64,000 bases of DNA. Origin: an uncultured Erythrobacter sp. (GTDB lineage: Bacteria > Pseudomonadota > Alphaproteobacteria > Sphingomonadales > Sphingomonadaceae). The DNA lies in NCBI GenBank assembly GCA_947502815.1, contig CANNBH010000001.1, positions 806,001 through 870,000 on the forward strand, read 5' to 3'. Of this stretch, positions 53,555-62,640 are shown one piece after another. The position numbers and the translations under genes are program-made. The notes beneath the pieces were generated by a model that saw only the letters and a list, made by a program, of their open reading frames with translations, searched no databases and had not been told where the DNA came from. Within the stretch, counting starts at the first letter, position 1. Each line of letters opens with the position of its first letter.

Positions 53555-53997
53555 CCCTGCCAGAATTTCCAGATGCAATGCCGCTTGAAGGCTTTGTCGG
53601 CGGCATCCTGATCGGGCTCGCTGCGGCGCTAATGCTCTTGGGTTCTGGCCGCATCGCTGGGATTAGCGGAATCGCTGCCAGAGCCTTTTCGCTGAGCAAA
53701 TCCAACCTGCCCGTTTCCGCCGCATGGATATTCCTGATTGGATTGCTCCTTGGCGCTTTCCTGATTCACACCTTTGTCGCCCCGGTGCATTCAACCTTTC
53801 CCCGCTCAACCGCTTTGTTGGCGGCTGGTGGATTGATCGTTGGTTTCGGCACCCGCATGGGAGGCGGCTGCACCAGCGGGCATGGCGTGTGCGGTATGTC
53901 GCGTCTTTCGCCTCGCTCGCTGTTTGCGACAACCGCCTTCATCGCCAGCGGTATGATAACGGTTGCTCTTACCAACATGTTTGGGTGGGGCTGGTGA
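53551..53997 (+). CDS. YeeE/YedE half-transporter 1 (PmpA-like)
   Basis: 148 residues, four hydrophobic segments, with the conserved re-entrant motif GFGTRMGGGCTSGHGVCGMSRLSPRS containing two cysteines (near residues 106 and 112). Family members conduct thiosulfate or other small sulfur species; PmpA/PmpB-type half-proteins work as a pair. It overlaps the dioxygenase stop by four bases. It probably exports sulfite or imports sulfur compounds as part of the persulfide response; direction is not readable. Confidence 0.88.
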   Translation: MTLPEFPDAMPLEGFVGGILIGLAAALMLLGSGRIAGISGIAARAFSLSKSNLPVSAAWIFLIGLLLGAFLIHTFVAPVHSTFPRSTALLAAGGLIVGFGTRMGGGCTSGHGVCGMSRLSPRSLFATTAFIASGMITVALTNMFGWGW

Positions 53998-54407
53998 TGC
54001 GACAGCTGATCATATCATTGCTGTCCGGCGGGCTGTTTGGGGCTGGCTTGGCGATTTCTGGGATGATGGATCCTAAGCGTGTGAGGGGGTTTCTCGATAT
54101 TCGCGGAGATTGGGACCCGACGCTTGCATTTGTCATGGGCGGTGCGATTCTGGTCATGGCCGCAGCATGGCTTTTGCAAAAGCGCCTGTTAAAGCCGGTG
54201 TTCGCGAGTGCATTCTATCTGCCAGACAAGCAGTTGATTGATCGCAAGTTGATTGGCGGCGCTGTGCTGTTTGGAATTGGCTGGGGGTTAGCAGGGCTTT
54301 GTCCGGGTCCTGCGTTTGGGGCTCTGCTTGTCGAGCCTCTCTCCGCTGCTCTGTTCCTTGGTGGCATGCTTGCCGGCATGGCTCTCCACCGCGCAATAAG
54401 GATGTGA
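53997..54407 (+). CDS. YeeE/YedE half-transporter 2 (PmpB-like)
   Basis: 136 residues: LLSGGLFGAGLAISGMMDPKRVRGFLDI and the second-half motif GIGWGLAGLCPGPAFGALLVEP, with the single conserved cysteine before the PGPA. ATG 53997 overlaps the preceding stop by one base. The longer frame from 53724 lies inside the upstream gene and is not used. It completes the pseudo-symmetric transporter with the previous gene and ends the operon. Confidence 0.88.
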   Translation: MRQLIISLLSGGLFGAGLAISGMMDPKRVRGFLDIRGDWDPTLAFVMGGAILVMAAAWLLQKRLLKPVFASAFYLPDKQLIDRKLIGGAVLFGIGWGLAGLCPGPAFGALLVEPLSAALFLGGMLAGMALHRAIRM

Positions 54408-54777
54408 GCACCTTTTGGAATTGGCTTCGAATATGGTCAAAACTGGATTGAGAGTGTCACTCTGGCACTGTCAGAGCGGATCGACATGATAGAGCGAAGC
54501 GGGGCTAACCGATGCCCAGAACCAAGAAACCGGACAGCACATTTCCCAGGTTCAGGTGTCGCCTATATCAATGAGCTCCAGAAGCTCACCTTCAAAGCCT
54601 CGGAATGTGGCAGTCTTTCGCCCGAGATAAGGAGCTGACTGCACGATGATGGCCGGCTCTCTGCGCAGCCCATGCGCGAAAACGCACTGTTCGATCGTTT
54701 GTCAAAGTATCTTTCAGCCGTAGTTTGGGGGCTGCCCAGCCAACCGCTCTCAGCCTACCGTTCAATCTGGTCGCAAA
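54408..54777. other. 370-base gap holding an IS remnant only
   Basis: Apart from the decayed IS6-like stretch listed separately, no gene is supported. No clear terminator was found for either of the two converging genes that border it. Confidence 0.5.
54464..54615 (+). mobile_element. IS6-family remnant (left end and transposase start only)
   Basis: GGCACTGTCAGA at 54464-54475 resembles the left terminal repeat of the element at 25185. ATGCCCAGAACCAAGAAACC at 54512 then gives MPRTKKPDSTFPRF, like the start of that transposase. A further trace, SPSKPRNVAVF, corresponds to FPLSLRNVEDL after an internal deletion, and nothing more follows. Same orientation as the 25-kb copy. The call depends on short matches made by eye. 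Confidence 0.45.
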
Positions 54778-55449
54778 TTATTGCGCAAGAAATTCGTTGA
54801 TACCGTCTGTTGAAGGATCGAGCTTGGTCGTGCTGGAATCCGGGTCCTTCAAGAACACTGCCACGATGGCATCGGTGAACCGGTCAATTTGCTCTTCTTC
54901 GAACACATCGACCCCAAAGGCCTCTTTAATGTGTGGGCCGAGCAGAAACATCGAATTTGATGCATGCGTGACGATGAAGTGCAAATGCAGCGCCGAAACG
55001 TCTTTTGTATAGACACCTTCTTGTTGGGCCAAGGACACCCACTCTGTTGAAGCCTTTGAAAACAAGGCCAGCTTTTGTTGATTGAGCCATTCCAGCATTT
55101 CACCGCCATGGATGGTTTCGAACAGAGTGATGCGATGCAACTCGGGGTGGCGTGCGCAAAATCGTATATAATTCTTGGTGGTGTTTTTGACCCGGTCATA
55201 TGGGGTCATTTGGCTCCATGATTCCTGATCCTGCAAGATAGCCTCAATCATCCGGTCTTGCAGATGGGTGAATGCTGTCTGCCAAAGCAGCTTTTTCGAT
55301 TTGTAGTGATAGGTGATGGCCGCAATATTTGTGCCGGCCAGTTCGGCAATCTGACGAACCGACCCGCCTGCAAAGCCATGATTGCTGAAGACGGTAATGG
55401 CGGCCTTTAGCAACTTCGACTTTGTGTTGAGTTCAAATCCGTCCAGCAT
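54778..55449 (-). CDS. TetR family transcriptional regulator
   Basis: 223 residues. The helix-turn-helix is GGSVRQIAELAGTNIAAITYHYKSKKLLW; the C-terminal domain resembles the CerR/YcdC-like group (NYIRFCARHPELHRITLFET). The frame opens at 55509, but ATG 55449 (MLDGFELNTKSKLL) has GAGGCAAG immediately upstream. It lies 80 bases downstream of the TonB receptor gene on the same strand, so it may autoregulate a receptor-regulator unit or control the carotenoid-oxygenase genes. Confidence 0.87.
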   Translation of the reverse strand: MLDGFELNTKSKLLKAAITVFSNHGFAGGSVRQIAELAGTNIAAITYHYKSKKLLWQTAFTHLQDRMIEAILQDQESWSQMTPYDRVKNTTKNYIRFCARHPELHRITLFETIHGGEMLEWLNQQKLALFSKASTEWVSLAQQEGVYTKDVSALHLHFIVTHASNSMFLLGPHIKEAFGVDVFEEEQIDRFTDAIVAVFLKDPDSSTTKLDPSTDGINEFLAQ

Positions 55450-55531
55450 CTTGCCTCGTATAACATGTGCAAAGCAGGTTGCGAGCGTCGATCGCCGACG
55501 CTCGCTCACTTATCTTGCTGATTGAGCCCTG

Positions 55532-57994
55532 CTAGAACTTGAAGCCTACTTCAACATATACTTGGCGCCCGCGGTTCAACGTAACCAGACGGTCGTCGGT
55601 TCCAGGCTCGCCGAATGGTGGCGGCGCGGAAGTGTTGATGAATATCTCATCGGTAAGATTGGTCCCAATGAGTGAGAGTGTCCATCTCCCGTCGGGGGCA
55701 CCAATCGATACGGATCCATCGATAGTGACAAACGAACCTTGGACCAAATCGCCCAGATTGGTAGCCGGATCGAACGCATTTGGGTTCGTGGTTGTTGTAA
55801 AATAGTCGTCCGTATAGGCGACCACAGAATTGAGTCCGAGCTCCAATGAGTCGCCCAATGGGATGTCCCAATCAATCGCAATATTGCCCGACCATTCCGG
55901 TGCCCGAGCGGCAGCGCGTCCATCCAGATCGAGTCCTTGGACGGAGATGAACGTATCGCTGAACGCTGCGTCCAGATACGAGATGGCGCCGCTAAGGTTC
56001 AGGCCATCAATTGGGGTGGACCACCGCCAATCGACATCGATGCCCTGCGTGGTGGTTTCGCCCGCGTTGAAGGTGGAGAAATTGAAGATCGCAACGTCAA
56101 AGTTCTGAATCTGCTGATCATCGAACACATAGTAGAAAACGGTTGCGTTCAAAGTGAGCGCGCCGTTCGCAAGCTGTGATCTGACACCGATTTCCCCGCC
56201 GATGGAAGTCTCTGATTCGAAGCGAAGCGAGTCAGCGGCGGCCTCTGCGGCGGCTGGATCTGAGCTGTTGAGCTGCAAAACTGCCCCGGTTGGCAAGGTG
56301 TTGTTATCAACGCCGCCTGACTTAAATCCGGTCTTGAATGCGGCATATATGTTTAGGTCATCATTGGGCGAATATTTCAGCACGACCTCTGGTGAGAAAT
56401 TGCTGTCGCTAAATTCAATTGGGCCAGCAAAAAATCCCGATGGAACCGCACCCAACGGACCAGAGATGAACGAGTGGACATAAGGGAAGGCAATCGTTGT
56501 GCTCTTCTCTTCATCTGTCCAACGCACACCGCCAGAAAGGTTTACGGTTTCCGTGATGTCCAAAGAACCGCTGACATAGAAAGAGATCGCCTCGGCGGAA
56601 AGCGGCCGATCCGCAAGCCAATCGAAGGTAAAGCCAGTGGCCGCATCGGGTCCCAACACCAGGGAAGGGAGGAAGGCGTTTTGCGCGGTGATCAGACCGC
56701 TTTCTCGGCTCTCCCAAAAACCGCCGATCTGGAAATTGAAGGGGCCGGCAAAATCGCTCGACAGACGAAATTCTTGCGTGAATTGTTCCAGCGTATTGCG
56801 GAAAGGCGCAACAAAGCCAGCGGCAGAACCATCTGCATTCTGACCCGTGGTGTTGAATGAATCATTATAGACATTGTCGAGATCGACGTAGCCCGACAGC
56901 AGGGTCAGGGTCAGTTCTTCGGTCAAGCCAATGTTGGCCTCCAAACTGGCAAGAAACAGATCTGTGTTGTTGAACGGCTGGGTTATGTCGACATTGTCGA
57001 GGCCCAATCCAGTCGGGACGTTTGCAATCCTTGCATCGCCATCTGGTCCGGGGAACAAATTGTCTGAAATGTTGCAGTCGTGCGTTGGCGCGAAGGTAAG
57101 CCCGAACACCGCCAGCGATGACCCCTCGGCAACGCCATTGCCGCCGCAGAACATATCCGTAAATGCGTTGAGGGTTTCGGAGCGCTGCCGGTTATAATTT
57201 AGCTTTAGATTGGCGCTGAACCGGTCGGTTGGCTCATACGCGAGCGTCAAACGGCCAACGAAATTGGTCAATCCCTTGTCAGGATCTAGCGCCGGAACGT
57301 TATCCAAGAGCTCTACAAACTTGTCGATGTCTTGGTATTCAGCGGCCAACCGAATGCCCAAAGTGTCAGTCAATGGCCCAGAGATATACCCACCGACTGT
57401 GTATCCTTCTTCTTCGAATTCGTAGGAAGCCGTCCCAGACATTTCCCAATCAGCCGTAGGATTGGCGCTCCTTAAAGTGAGAACGCCGGCAGACGTCGAT
57501 TTACCGAAAAAGAGTGGCTGCGGGCCTTTAAGAACCTCAACCTGAGCAACATCGAAAAACGCAGTTTGCAGCACGCGCTGAGTGCTCACCGCGATACCAT
57601 CGACATTGATGGCAACCGCTGAGTCAAATGCGTTTGAGATGTTCGACGAATTGATGCCGCGAATGCCAATTTGTGCACCCGCACCGGACCCGCCAACTTG
57701 CACTGACAACGAGGGAACACGGCTGACCAGATCGGCAGCTTCGTCAATTCTAAAGTCCTCGAGAGTTTCGCCGCCAATAACGGAAACCGCGACGGGAACG
57801 TCTTGCAGGGTCTCTTCCTGTTTGCGAGCGGTGACAATAATTACGTTGTCATCGTTGGAAGTTTCAGCCGTGCTGCCGGGTGCATTCACAGGCTCAGTTT
57901 GCGCCAAAGCAGGTGCTGATATGCACAGTGCAAGCATCGACCCCGTCAGTGCGGTTGCAGTTCGGAGGCGCAGTTTACCCTTATAAGAACTCAT
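55532..57994 (-). CDS. TonB-dependent outer-membrane receptor
   Basis: 820 residues. A signal peptide ends near APALAQ; the TonB box is IIVTARKQEE. The plug domain shows LVSRVPSLSVQVGGSGAGAQIGIRGI and VEVLKGPQPLFFGKSTSAGVL, and a 22-stranded barrel ends in YVEVGFKF with the terminal phenylalanine. Two ATGs follow GAGAGGG; the second (57994) has the better spacing, while 58000 and 58081 are alternatives. This is the FecA/BtuB-like subgroup common in sphingomonads for aromatic or hydrophobic organic substrates. Divergent from the first carotenoid oxygenase, it probably imports that enzyme's substrate. Confidence 0.92.
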   Translation of the reverse strand: MSSYKGKLRLRTATALTGSMLALCISAPALAQTEPVNAPGSTAETSNDDNVIIVTARKQEETLQDVPVAVSVIGGETLEDFRIDEAADLVSRVPSLSVQVGGSGAGAQIGIRGINSSNISNAFDSAVAINVDGIAVSTQRVLQTAFFDVAQVEVLKGPQPLFFGKSTSAGVLTLRSANPTADWEMSGTASYEFEEEGYTVGGYISGPLTDTLGIRLAAEYQDIDKFVELLDNVPALDPDKGLTNFVGRLTLAYEPTDRFSANLKLNYNRQRSETLNAFTDMFCGGNGVAEGSSLAVFGLTFAPTHDCNISDNLFPGPDGDARIANVPTGLGLDNVDITQPFNNTDLFLASLEANIGLTEELTLTLLSGYVDLDNVYNDSFNTTGQNADGSAAGFVAPFRNTLEQFTQEFRLSSDFAGPFNFQIGGFWESRESGLITAQNAFLPSLVLGPDAATGFTFDWLADRPLSAEAISFYVSGSLDITETVNLSGGVRWTDEEKSTTIAFPYVHSFISGPLGAVPSGFFAGPIEFSDSNFSPEVVLKYSPNDDLNIYAAFKTGFKSGGVDNNTLPTGAVLQLNSSDPAAAEAAADSLRFESETSIGGEIGVRSQLANGALTLNATVFYYVFDDQQIQNFDVAIFNFSTFNAGETTTQGIDVDWRWSTPIDGLNLSGAISYLDAAFSDTFISVQGLDLDGRAAARAPEWSGNIAIDWDIPLGDSLELGLNSVVAYTDDYFTTTTNPNAFDPATNLGDLVQGSFVTIDGSVSIGAPDGRWTLSLIGTNLTDEIFINTSAPPPFGEPGTDDRLVTLNRGRQVYVEVGFKF

Positions 57995-58226
57995 TTTCAT
58001 TTCCCTCTCCAACGTTGATGCACCTTTTTCAAAGCGGAGTTTTCGATTGATCGGAAACTCCGTTTGCGCGGTGACATTCAACGATTTTGTCCCTGACTAT
58101 GACTAATCCTGCGCCAAATCACACACTACTGTTAGAAGTGTTATGATCGTTTGAATCTGATTTCATGCGGTTTGAAATTGCTATAGGAGCGCTGGATTGG
58201 AACCAATCCAACTTGACTGTGAGGGG

Positions 58227-59555
58227 ATGGCAAACGTGAACGCACCTGCTGGAGAAACGCCGTTTTGGATGACCGGTAACTTTGCCCCGGTTGAAAACGT
58301 GGTTGATGCGTCCGACCTTGCGGTGACAGGCGAAATTCCAAGCGAATTGAGCGGCCGCTATCTTCGGAACGGACCCAATCCGCATGCCCATCCCAGTGCG
58401 GATTGGTTCTTGGGTGAGGGCATGATCCATGGCGTGCAAATCCGCGATGGAAAAGCCAATTGGTATCGCAACCGCTATGTCGAAACGCCTCTGCTTGATG
58501 TGGATATCATCACCAATGAGAACCGCATGGTGCCAGGCAATTCTCTGGCTAACACGCATATCGTGGGGCACGCTGGCAAGTTTTTGGCGCTTCAAGAAAC
58601 GCAGGTCCCTATTGAGATGACCGGCGATCTGGAAACGGTTGGCCCGTATAATTTCGGCGGCAAGCTGGAGCGCAACATGACTGCGCATCCAAAAATTTGC
58701 CCCCTTTCAGGCGAAATGTTGTTCTTTGGATATGGCATTATGCCGCCATTTCTGACGTTTTACCGGGCTTCGCCATCGGGAGAGCTGGTGCAGACTGAAA
58801 TCATCGATGTGAGGGCCGCAACGATGATCCATGATTTCGCGATCACGGAAAATTACGTGCTGTTCTTGGATTTGCCCATGCTTTGGGACCTGACGAAAAT
58901 GGGCAAGCCCGGCATCCCAGTCACTTACGATGAAGACTATGGTGCGCGAATTGGGGTGATGCCTCGCACAGGCAACAGTGATGGCGTGCGGTGGTTTGAG
59001 ATAGAACCTTGCTACATTTATCATACAATGAATGCGTTCGAACGCGGATCGAAGATCGTTTTCCATGCGCCGCGAATGATGGGTTACACGTCGGTCGGAA
59101 TGAAAAATCCACCCGTTCCCCAAATGCATCGCTGGACGATCGATCTGGCGGGCGGAACGGTCAAAGAAGAGCAGGTTGATGATCTGGGCGTCGACTTTCC
59201 GATAACCTCGCCCCGCCTTGTTGGGCAGCCCCACAGGCATGGATTTGCCGCTGAATTTGATACGAGCGGCGTTCCTTACATCTTGGCCTATCACAAATAC
59301 GACATGGAAACGGGCCAGCGCACTTGCCACCGATTAAGCGGCGGCCGCACCGGCAGCGAGGCCAGCTTTATCCCGGCTCAAAATGCCAAAGATGAAGACG
59401 ATGGCTACTTGATCAGCTTTGTCTTTGATCCATCAAAAGGTTTGAGTGAATTGGTCATAATGAACGCCAAAGAGATGGGCGACGAGCCGGTTGCACGCAT
59501 CCATTTGCCAGCACGCGTGCCCACGGGATTTCATGGCAGTTGGATCCCCGGCTAG
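58227..59555 (+). CDS. carotenoid-cleavage/lignostilbene-type dioxygenase 1
   Basis: 442 residues of the carotenoid oxygenase (RPE65) seven-bladed propeller family, which split C=C bonds with non-haem iron bound by four histidines. All four are present: H154 (MTAHPK), H202 (MIHDFAIT), H266 (YIYHTMNAFE) and H436 (TGFHGSW). LSGRYLRNGPNPHAHP is the standard N-terminal motif. GAGGGG directly abuts ATG 58227; a GTG at 58236 has more usual spacing and may be the real start. Bacterial members cleave stilbenes, isoeugenol-type compounds or apocarotenoids; the substrate is not readable. Confidence 0.92.
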   Translation: MANVNAPAGETPFWMTGNFAPVENVVDASDLAVTGEIPSELSGRYLRNGPNPHAHPSADWFLGEGMIHGVQIRDGKANWYRNRYVETPLLDVDIITNENRMVPGNSLANTHIVGHAGKFLALQETQVPIEMTGDLETVGPYNFGGKLERNMTAHPKICPLSGEMLFFGYGIMPPFLTFYRASPSGELVQTEIIDVRAATMIHDFAITENYVLFLDLPMLWDLTKMGKPGIPVTYDEDYGARIGVMPRTGNSDGVRWFEIEPCYIYHTMNAFERGSKIVFHAPRMMGYTSVGMKNPPVPQMHRWTIDLAGGTVKEEQVDDLGVDFPITSPRLVGQPHRHGFAAEFDTSGVPYILAYHKYDMETGQRTCHRLSGGRTGSEASFIPAQNAKDEDDGYLISFVFDPSKGLSELVIMNAKEMGDEPVARIHLPARVPTGFHGSWIPG

Positions 59556-59607
59556 ATGATCAATTGACCGTCGGCGCCAGACGTCTCCCTAACGAAGAGC
59601 AACTGTC

Positions 59608-59638
59608 TGGCCGCCGGAGAATGGGATTTGAACCCGCG
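59608..59638 (-). other. tRNA-Ser-like 3' end fragment (possible old attachment site)
   Basis: On the minus strand GGGTTCAAATCCC is a T-arm and is followed by ATTCTCCGG then CGGCCA. This resembles the 3' end of serine tRNAs (GGGTTCGAATCCCATTCTC). No anticodon arm or D-arm can be built upstream, the T-stem has a mismatch, and the acceptor end is altered. It is a fragment, not a functional tRNA. Such fragments are often left by integrase-mediated insertion at tRNA genes. Confidence 0.45.
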
Positions 59639-59691
59639 CATCAGCTTTCTTTTCAGCTCCTTCCTTAAACGCAATTCTAGGATAATTGGCC

Positions 59692-61131
59692 ATGGCCCAA
59701 CCTTTTCAAGATCACCCTTACCTTACCGGTCATCATCAGCCCATGCGGTTTGAAGCGGTCGCGCCTGACCTGATTGTTGAAGGCGAACTGCCACGGGATT
59801 TAGCGGGGGTGTTTTACCGGACCGGAGCAGAACCGCTGTATGATCCACCCGAAGGTTATCACTGGTTCGACGGTGACGGCATGGTCTATGGCTTCTATTT
59901 CGAGGACGGCCGTGTTTCGATGCGCAACAAATGGGTGCGCACCGAAAAGTTTGAGGCGGAATTGGCCGCTGGAAAGCGTTTGTTTGGAGTGTTTGGTGAC
60001 CCCGGCAGCTCTGATCCGAGCGTTCAAGGCGTGCGCTACAACACCGGCAACACCAACATCATTCTGCATGCTGGCAAACTGATGGCCCTGATGGAGGGGT
60101 GCCCGGCCATCGAGATGGATCCTCGCAGTCTCGATACGCGCGATTATTTGGACTATGGAGGCACCATCACCGGCCCTTTTTCAGCGCATCCAACGGTCGA
60201 TTTGGCCACAGGTGAAATGATCAGTTACGGCTGGATGGTCAAAGGCCCGGCGGCGCCTCCGGAAATCCGTTACGAAGTCATCGACAAGGATGGCAAAATT
60301 ACGCGTCAATTCAATTTTGAGGCACCTCACATGAGCATGGTGCACACGGCGTTGGCGACAGAGAATTGGGTCTTGATCCCGTTCAATCCGTTAGAAGTTA
60401 GCCTTGAACGGGCTATGCAAGGCGGTCCCATGAACGCTTGGGTGCGAGGGCGAACCAGCAAATTTGCGTTGATGCCGCGCCACGGCACCGCCGATGATAT
60501 TCGCTGGCTGGAAATGCCGGGCCGGCACATGTTTCATGAGCTTAACGCGTGGGAAGAAGACGGAAAACTGATCGCCGATGTTGCGGCTGCCAACGGCACG
60601 GCGCTTTTCCCAAATGAAGATGGATCCTTAAACACTCACGGTGACACCGCCTTGGAATTGCGCCGTTGGACGATCGATCTGACCGGCAAGACCGACGATG
60701 TGAAAGAGGAAACCCTGAACGATCGGGACATCCAGTTTCCCCGACCCGACGATCGTTTGATGACCCGCAAAACCCGCCACGGCTATGCCAACTCCAACGT
60801 TTCTTCGGTTGATGGCAGAGTCGATGGAATGGATTCGGTCATCCATTTCGACACGCAAACAGGCAAGGAAGATGTCTACCACTTCGGCGCAGGAGCAGGC
60901 TGCGGCGAGTTCATCTTTGCGCCGCGGGTGGGCGGAACCGATGAGGCGGATGGCTATGCGATGACATTGGTCCATCCTGCCAATTCCAACCATACCGAGC
61001 TTGCGATTTTTCAAGCTCTGGACATTGCAGCGGGCCCGATCGCTCGAGTGATCATTCCTTACCGGATACCAAGCGGGTTCCACTGCAATTACTATTCGGC
61101 AGATGGTCCCCTTGCGTCCTCTATTTTCTAA
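59692..61131 (+). CDS. carotenoid-cleavage/lignostilbene-type dioxygenase 2
   Basis: 479 residues, same family as the preceding gene but clearly different in sequence. The four iron histidines are H166 (FSAHPTVD), H218 (MVHTALATEN), H282 (MFHELNAWEE) and H464 (GFHCNYYS). N-terminal LAGVFYRTGAEPLYDPPEGYHWFDGDGMVYGFYF is typical. AGGA is nine bases before ATG 59692; the TTG at 59686 is less likely. Two family members side by side suggest either two successive cleavages or two substrates. Confidence 0.92.
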   Translation: MAQPFQDHPYLTGHHQPMRFEAVAPDLIVEGELPRDLAGVFYRTGAEPLYDPPEGYHWFDGDGMVYGFYFEDGRVSMRNKWVRTEKFEAELAAGKRLFGVFGDPGSSDPSVQGVRYNTGNTNIILHAGKLMALMEGCPAIEMDPRSLDTRDYLDYGGTITGPFSAHPTVDLATGEMISYGWMVKGPAAPPEIRYEVIDKDGKITRQFNFEAPHMSMVHTALATENWVLIPFNPLEVSLERAMQGGPMNAWVRGRTSKFALMPRHGTADDIRWLEMPGRHMFHELNAWEEDGKLIADVAAANGTALFPNEDGSLNTHGDTALELRRWTIDLTGKTDDVKEETLNDRDIQFPRPDDRLMTRKTRHGYANSNVSSVDGRVDGMDSVIHFDTQTGKEDVYHFGAGAGCGEFIFAPRVGGTDEADGYAMTLVHPANSNHTELAIFQALDIAAGPIARVIIPYRIPSGFHCNYYSADGPLASSIF

Positions 61132-61212
61132 AGGGCCGCAGGCGCAATCTGGCCGCTTAATTTCTGACGATTGGATCGGCGGGAAACCGGGCGATTGATT
61201 GCCAAGTCCCCG

Positions 61213-62640
61213 TTAGATTTTGATGTTGATGCTTTTCGTCTGACAATAGTGATGCAGCGCCTCAATGCCTTTTTCGCGTCCATAGCCGCTCTGTTTGAAG
61301 CCGCCGAAAGGCAGGAAGATCGATGGACTGTAATGGTTGACCGATATGTAGCCCGCTTCCAACGCATTGGCGACACGATGCGCGCGGCTGAGATCACGCG
61401 TCCATAGTCCGGCGGCAAGTCCGTAATCCGTACCATTGGCGATCTCTATCGCTTCGTCTTCAGTGTCGAACACCATGATGGATAGGACAGGGCCAAACAC
61501 TTCTTCCTGCGCGATTCGCATATCAGGTGTAACGCCCGAATAGATCGTGACGGGTGCATAACGCCCTTCGCCGCTATCTGCTCCGGCTTCGCTTTCGCCG
61601 CCCAGTTCCAACTTTGCTCCATCTGCCCGCGCGATCTCAAAGAAGTCGTGAACGCGGGTAAGTTGATCGGCGGTGGTAATCGCGCCGAGACCGGCATCGC
61701 TGTCTGATCCGACTTTGGCCGCTCGCCCCGCTTCAACAATCTTTTGGACCACCAGATCATGGACCGACCGCTCAACCAGCAAACGCGTTCCCGCGGTGCA
61801 CACTTGCCCGGCATTCGCTGCAAATGCTGTTAAAGCGGCAGGAACGGCTTGATCGAGATCGGCATCGGCAAACACGATGTTTGCAGACTTCCCGCCCAGC
61901 TCCAATGTCAGCGGGATGATCTTATCAGCCGCAATGCGGCCCACTTCTCGCCCCGCGCGCACGCTTCCGGTAAAGCACACTTTTCTAACCTCTGAATGCG
62001 CCACCAAGGCTGCACCGCATTCTGGCCCGTTCCCCAGCACAATGTTCAAGACGCCTTTGGGGACGCCGCTTTCAATCGCAATTTTGGCCAGTTCGGTCGC
62101 TGTGCCCGATGTGTGCTCAGACGGCTTGCAAACAACGACATTGCCCATGGCAAGGGCAGGGGCGATCGCACGCGCGCTTTGATTGAGAGGCAAGTTCCAC
62201 GGAGTGATAATTCCAACGACACCGAAGGGAACCCGTTTGCTAAAGGAATGGAAACCAGGGCCGGTGTCGACCACTTCACCTGCAGGCAGCGTGGTAAGGC
62301 CGCCGTAATATTCGAAATACTGGGCTGCGGCCTCGATCTCGACCGGGCCCTGACTGGGCGTCTTGCCTGTTTCCTCAGCTTCCAGTGCCGACAAGCGCGG
62401 AATTGCCGCGCGCAGATTACGCCCAAGCTGCGTCAGTATCCGCCCACGCGACAGCGGATCGAGATTGCGCCAACCCTCTGACGCTGATCGGGCGGACTGC
62501 ACCGCAAGCTCGACGGTTGGCGCGCCGCCAAGCGGAATGCGCGCCGAGGGCTGCCGGGTGTGCGGGGCGTCGGTAACAAAGCTGTCCTCGCTTGGATCGC
62601 TGTAGTCATCGCCATTGATGAAGTGCGCAAATTCTCGCAT
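61213..62640 (-). CDS. aldehyde dehydrogenase
   Basis: 475 residues: IITPWNLPLNQSARAIAPALAMG, CFTGSVRAGREVGRIAA, TLELGGKSANIVFADADLD with the general base, nucleophile cysteine in NAGQVCTAGTR, EEVFGPVLSIMVFD and the C-terminal FGGFKQSGYGREKG. This is nearest to betaine/aromatic aldehyde dehydrogenases. ATG 62640 (MREFAHFINGDDY) matches the family start. It converges with the second carotenoid oxygenase, whose product would be an aldehyde, so the two probably act in sequence. Confidence 0.9.
   Translation of the reverse strand: MREFAHFINGDDYSDPSEDSFVTDAPHTRQPSARIPLGGAPTVELAVQSARSASEGWRNLDPLSRGRILTQLGRNLRAAIPRLSALEAEETGKTPSQGPVEIEAAAQYFEYYGGLTTLPAGEVVDTGPGFHSFSKRVPFGVVGIITPWNLPLNQSARAIAPALAMGNVVVCKPSEHTSGTATELAKIAIESGVPKGVLNIVLGNGPECGAALVAHSEVRKVCFTGSVRAGREVGRIAADKIIPLTLELGGKSANIVFADADLDQAVPAALTAFAANAGQVCTAGTRLLVERSVHDLVVQKIVEAGRAAKVGSDSDAGLGAITTADQLTRVHDFFEIARADGAKLELGGESEAGADSGEGRYAPVTIYSGVTPDMRIAQEEVFGPVLSIMVFDTEDEAIEIANGTDYGLAAGLWTRDLSRAHRVANALEAGYISVNHYSPSIFLPFGGFKQSGYGREKGIEALHHYCQTKSINIKI

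Noticed and set aside
59608..59700. Complete tRNA-Ser gene on the minus strand
   Set aside because: Only the T-arm and part of the acceptor end can be found; no D-arm, anticodon arm or matching 5' acceptor strand exists upstream.
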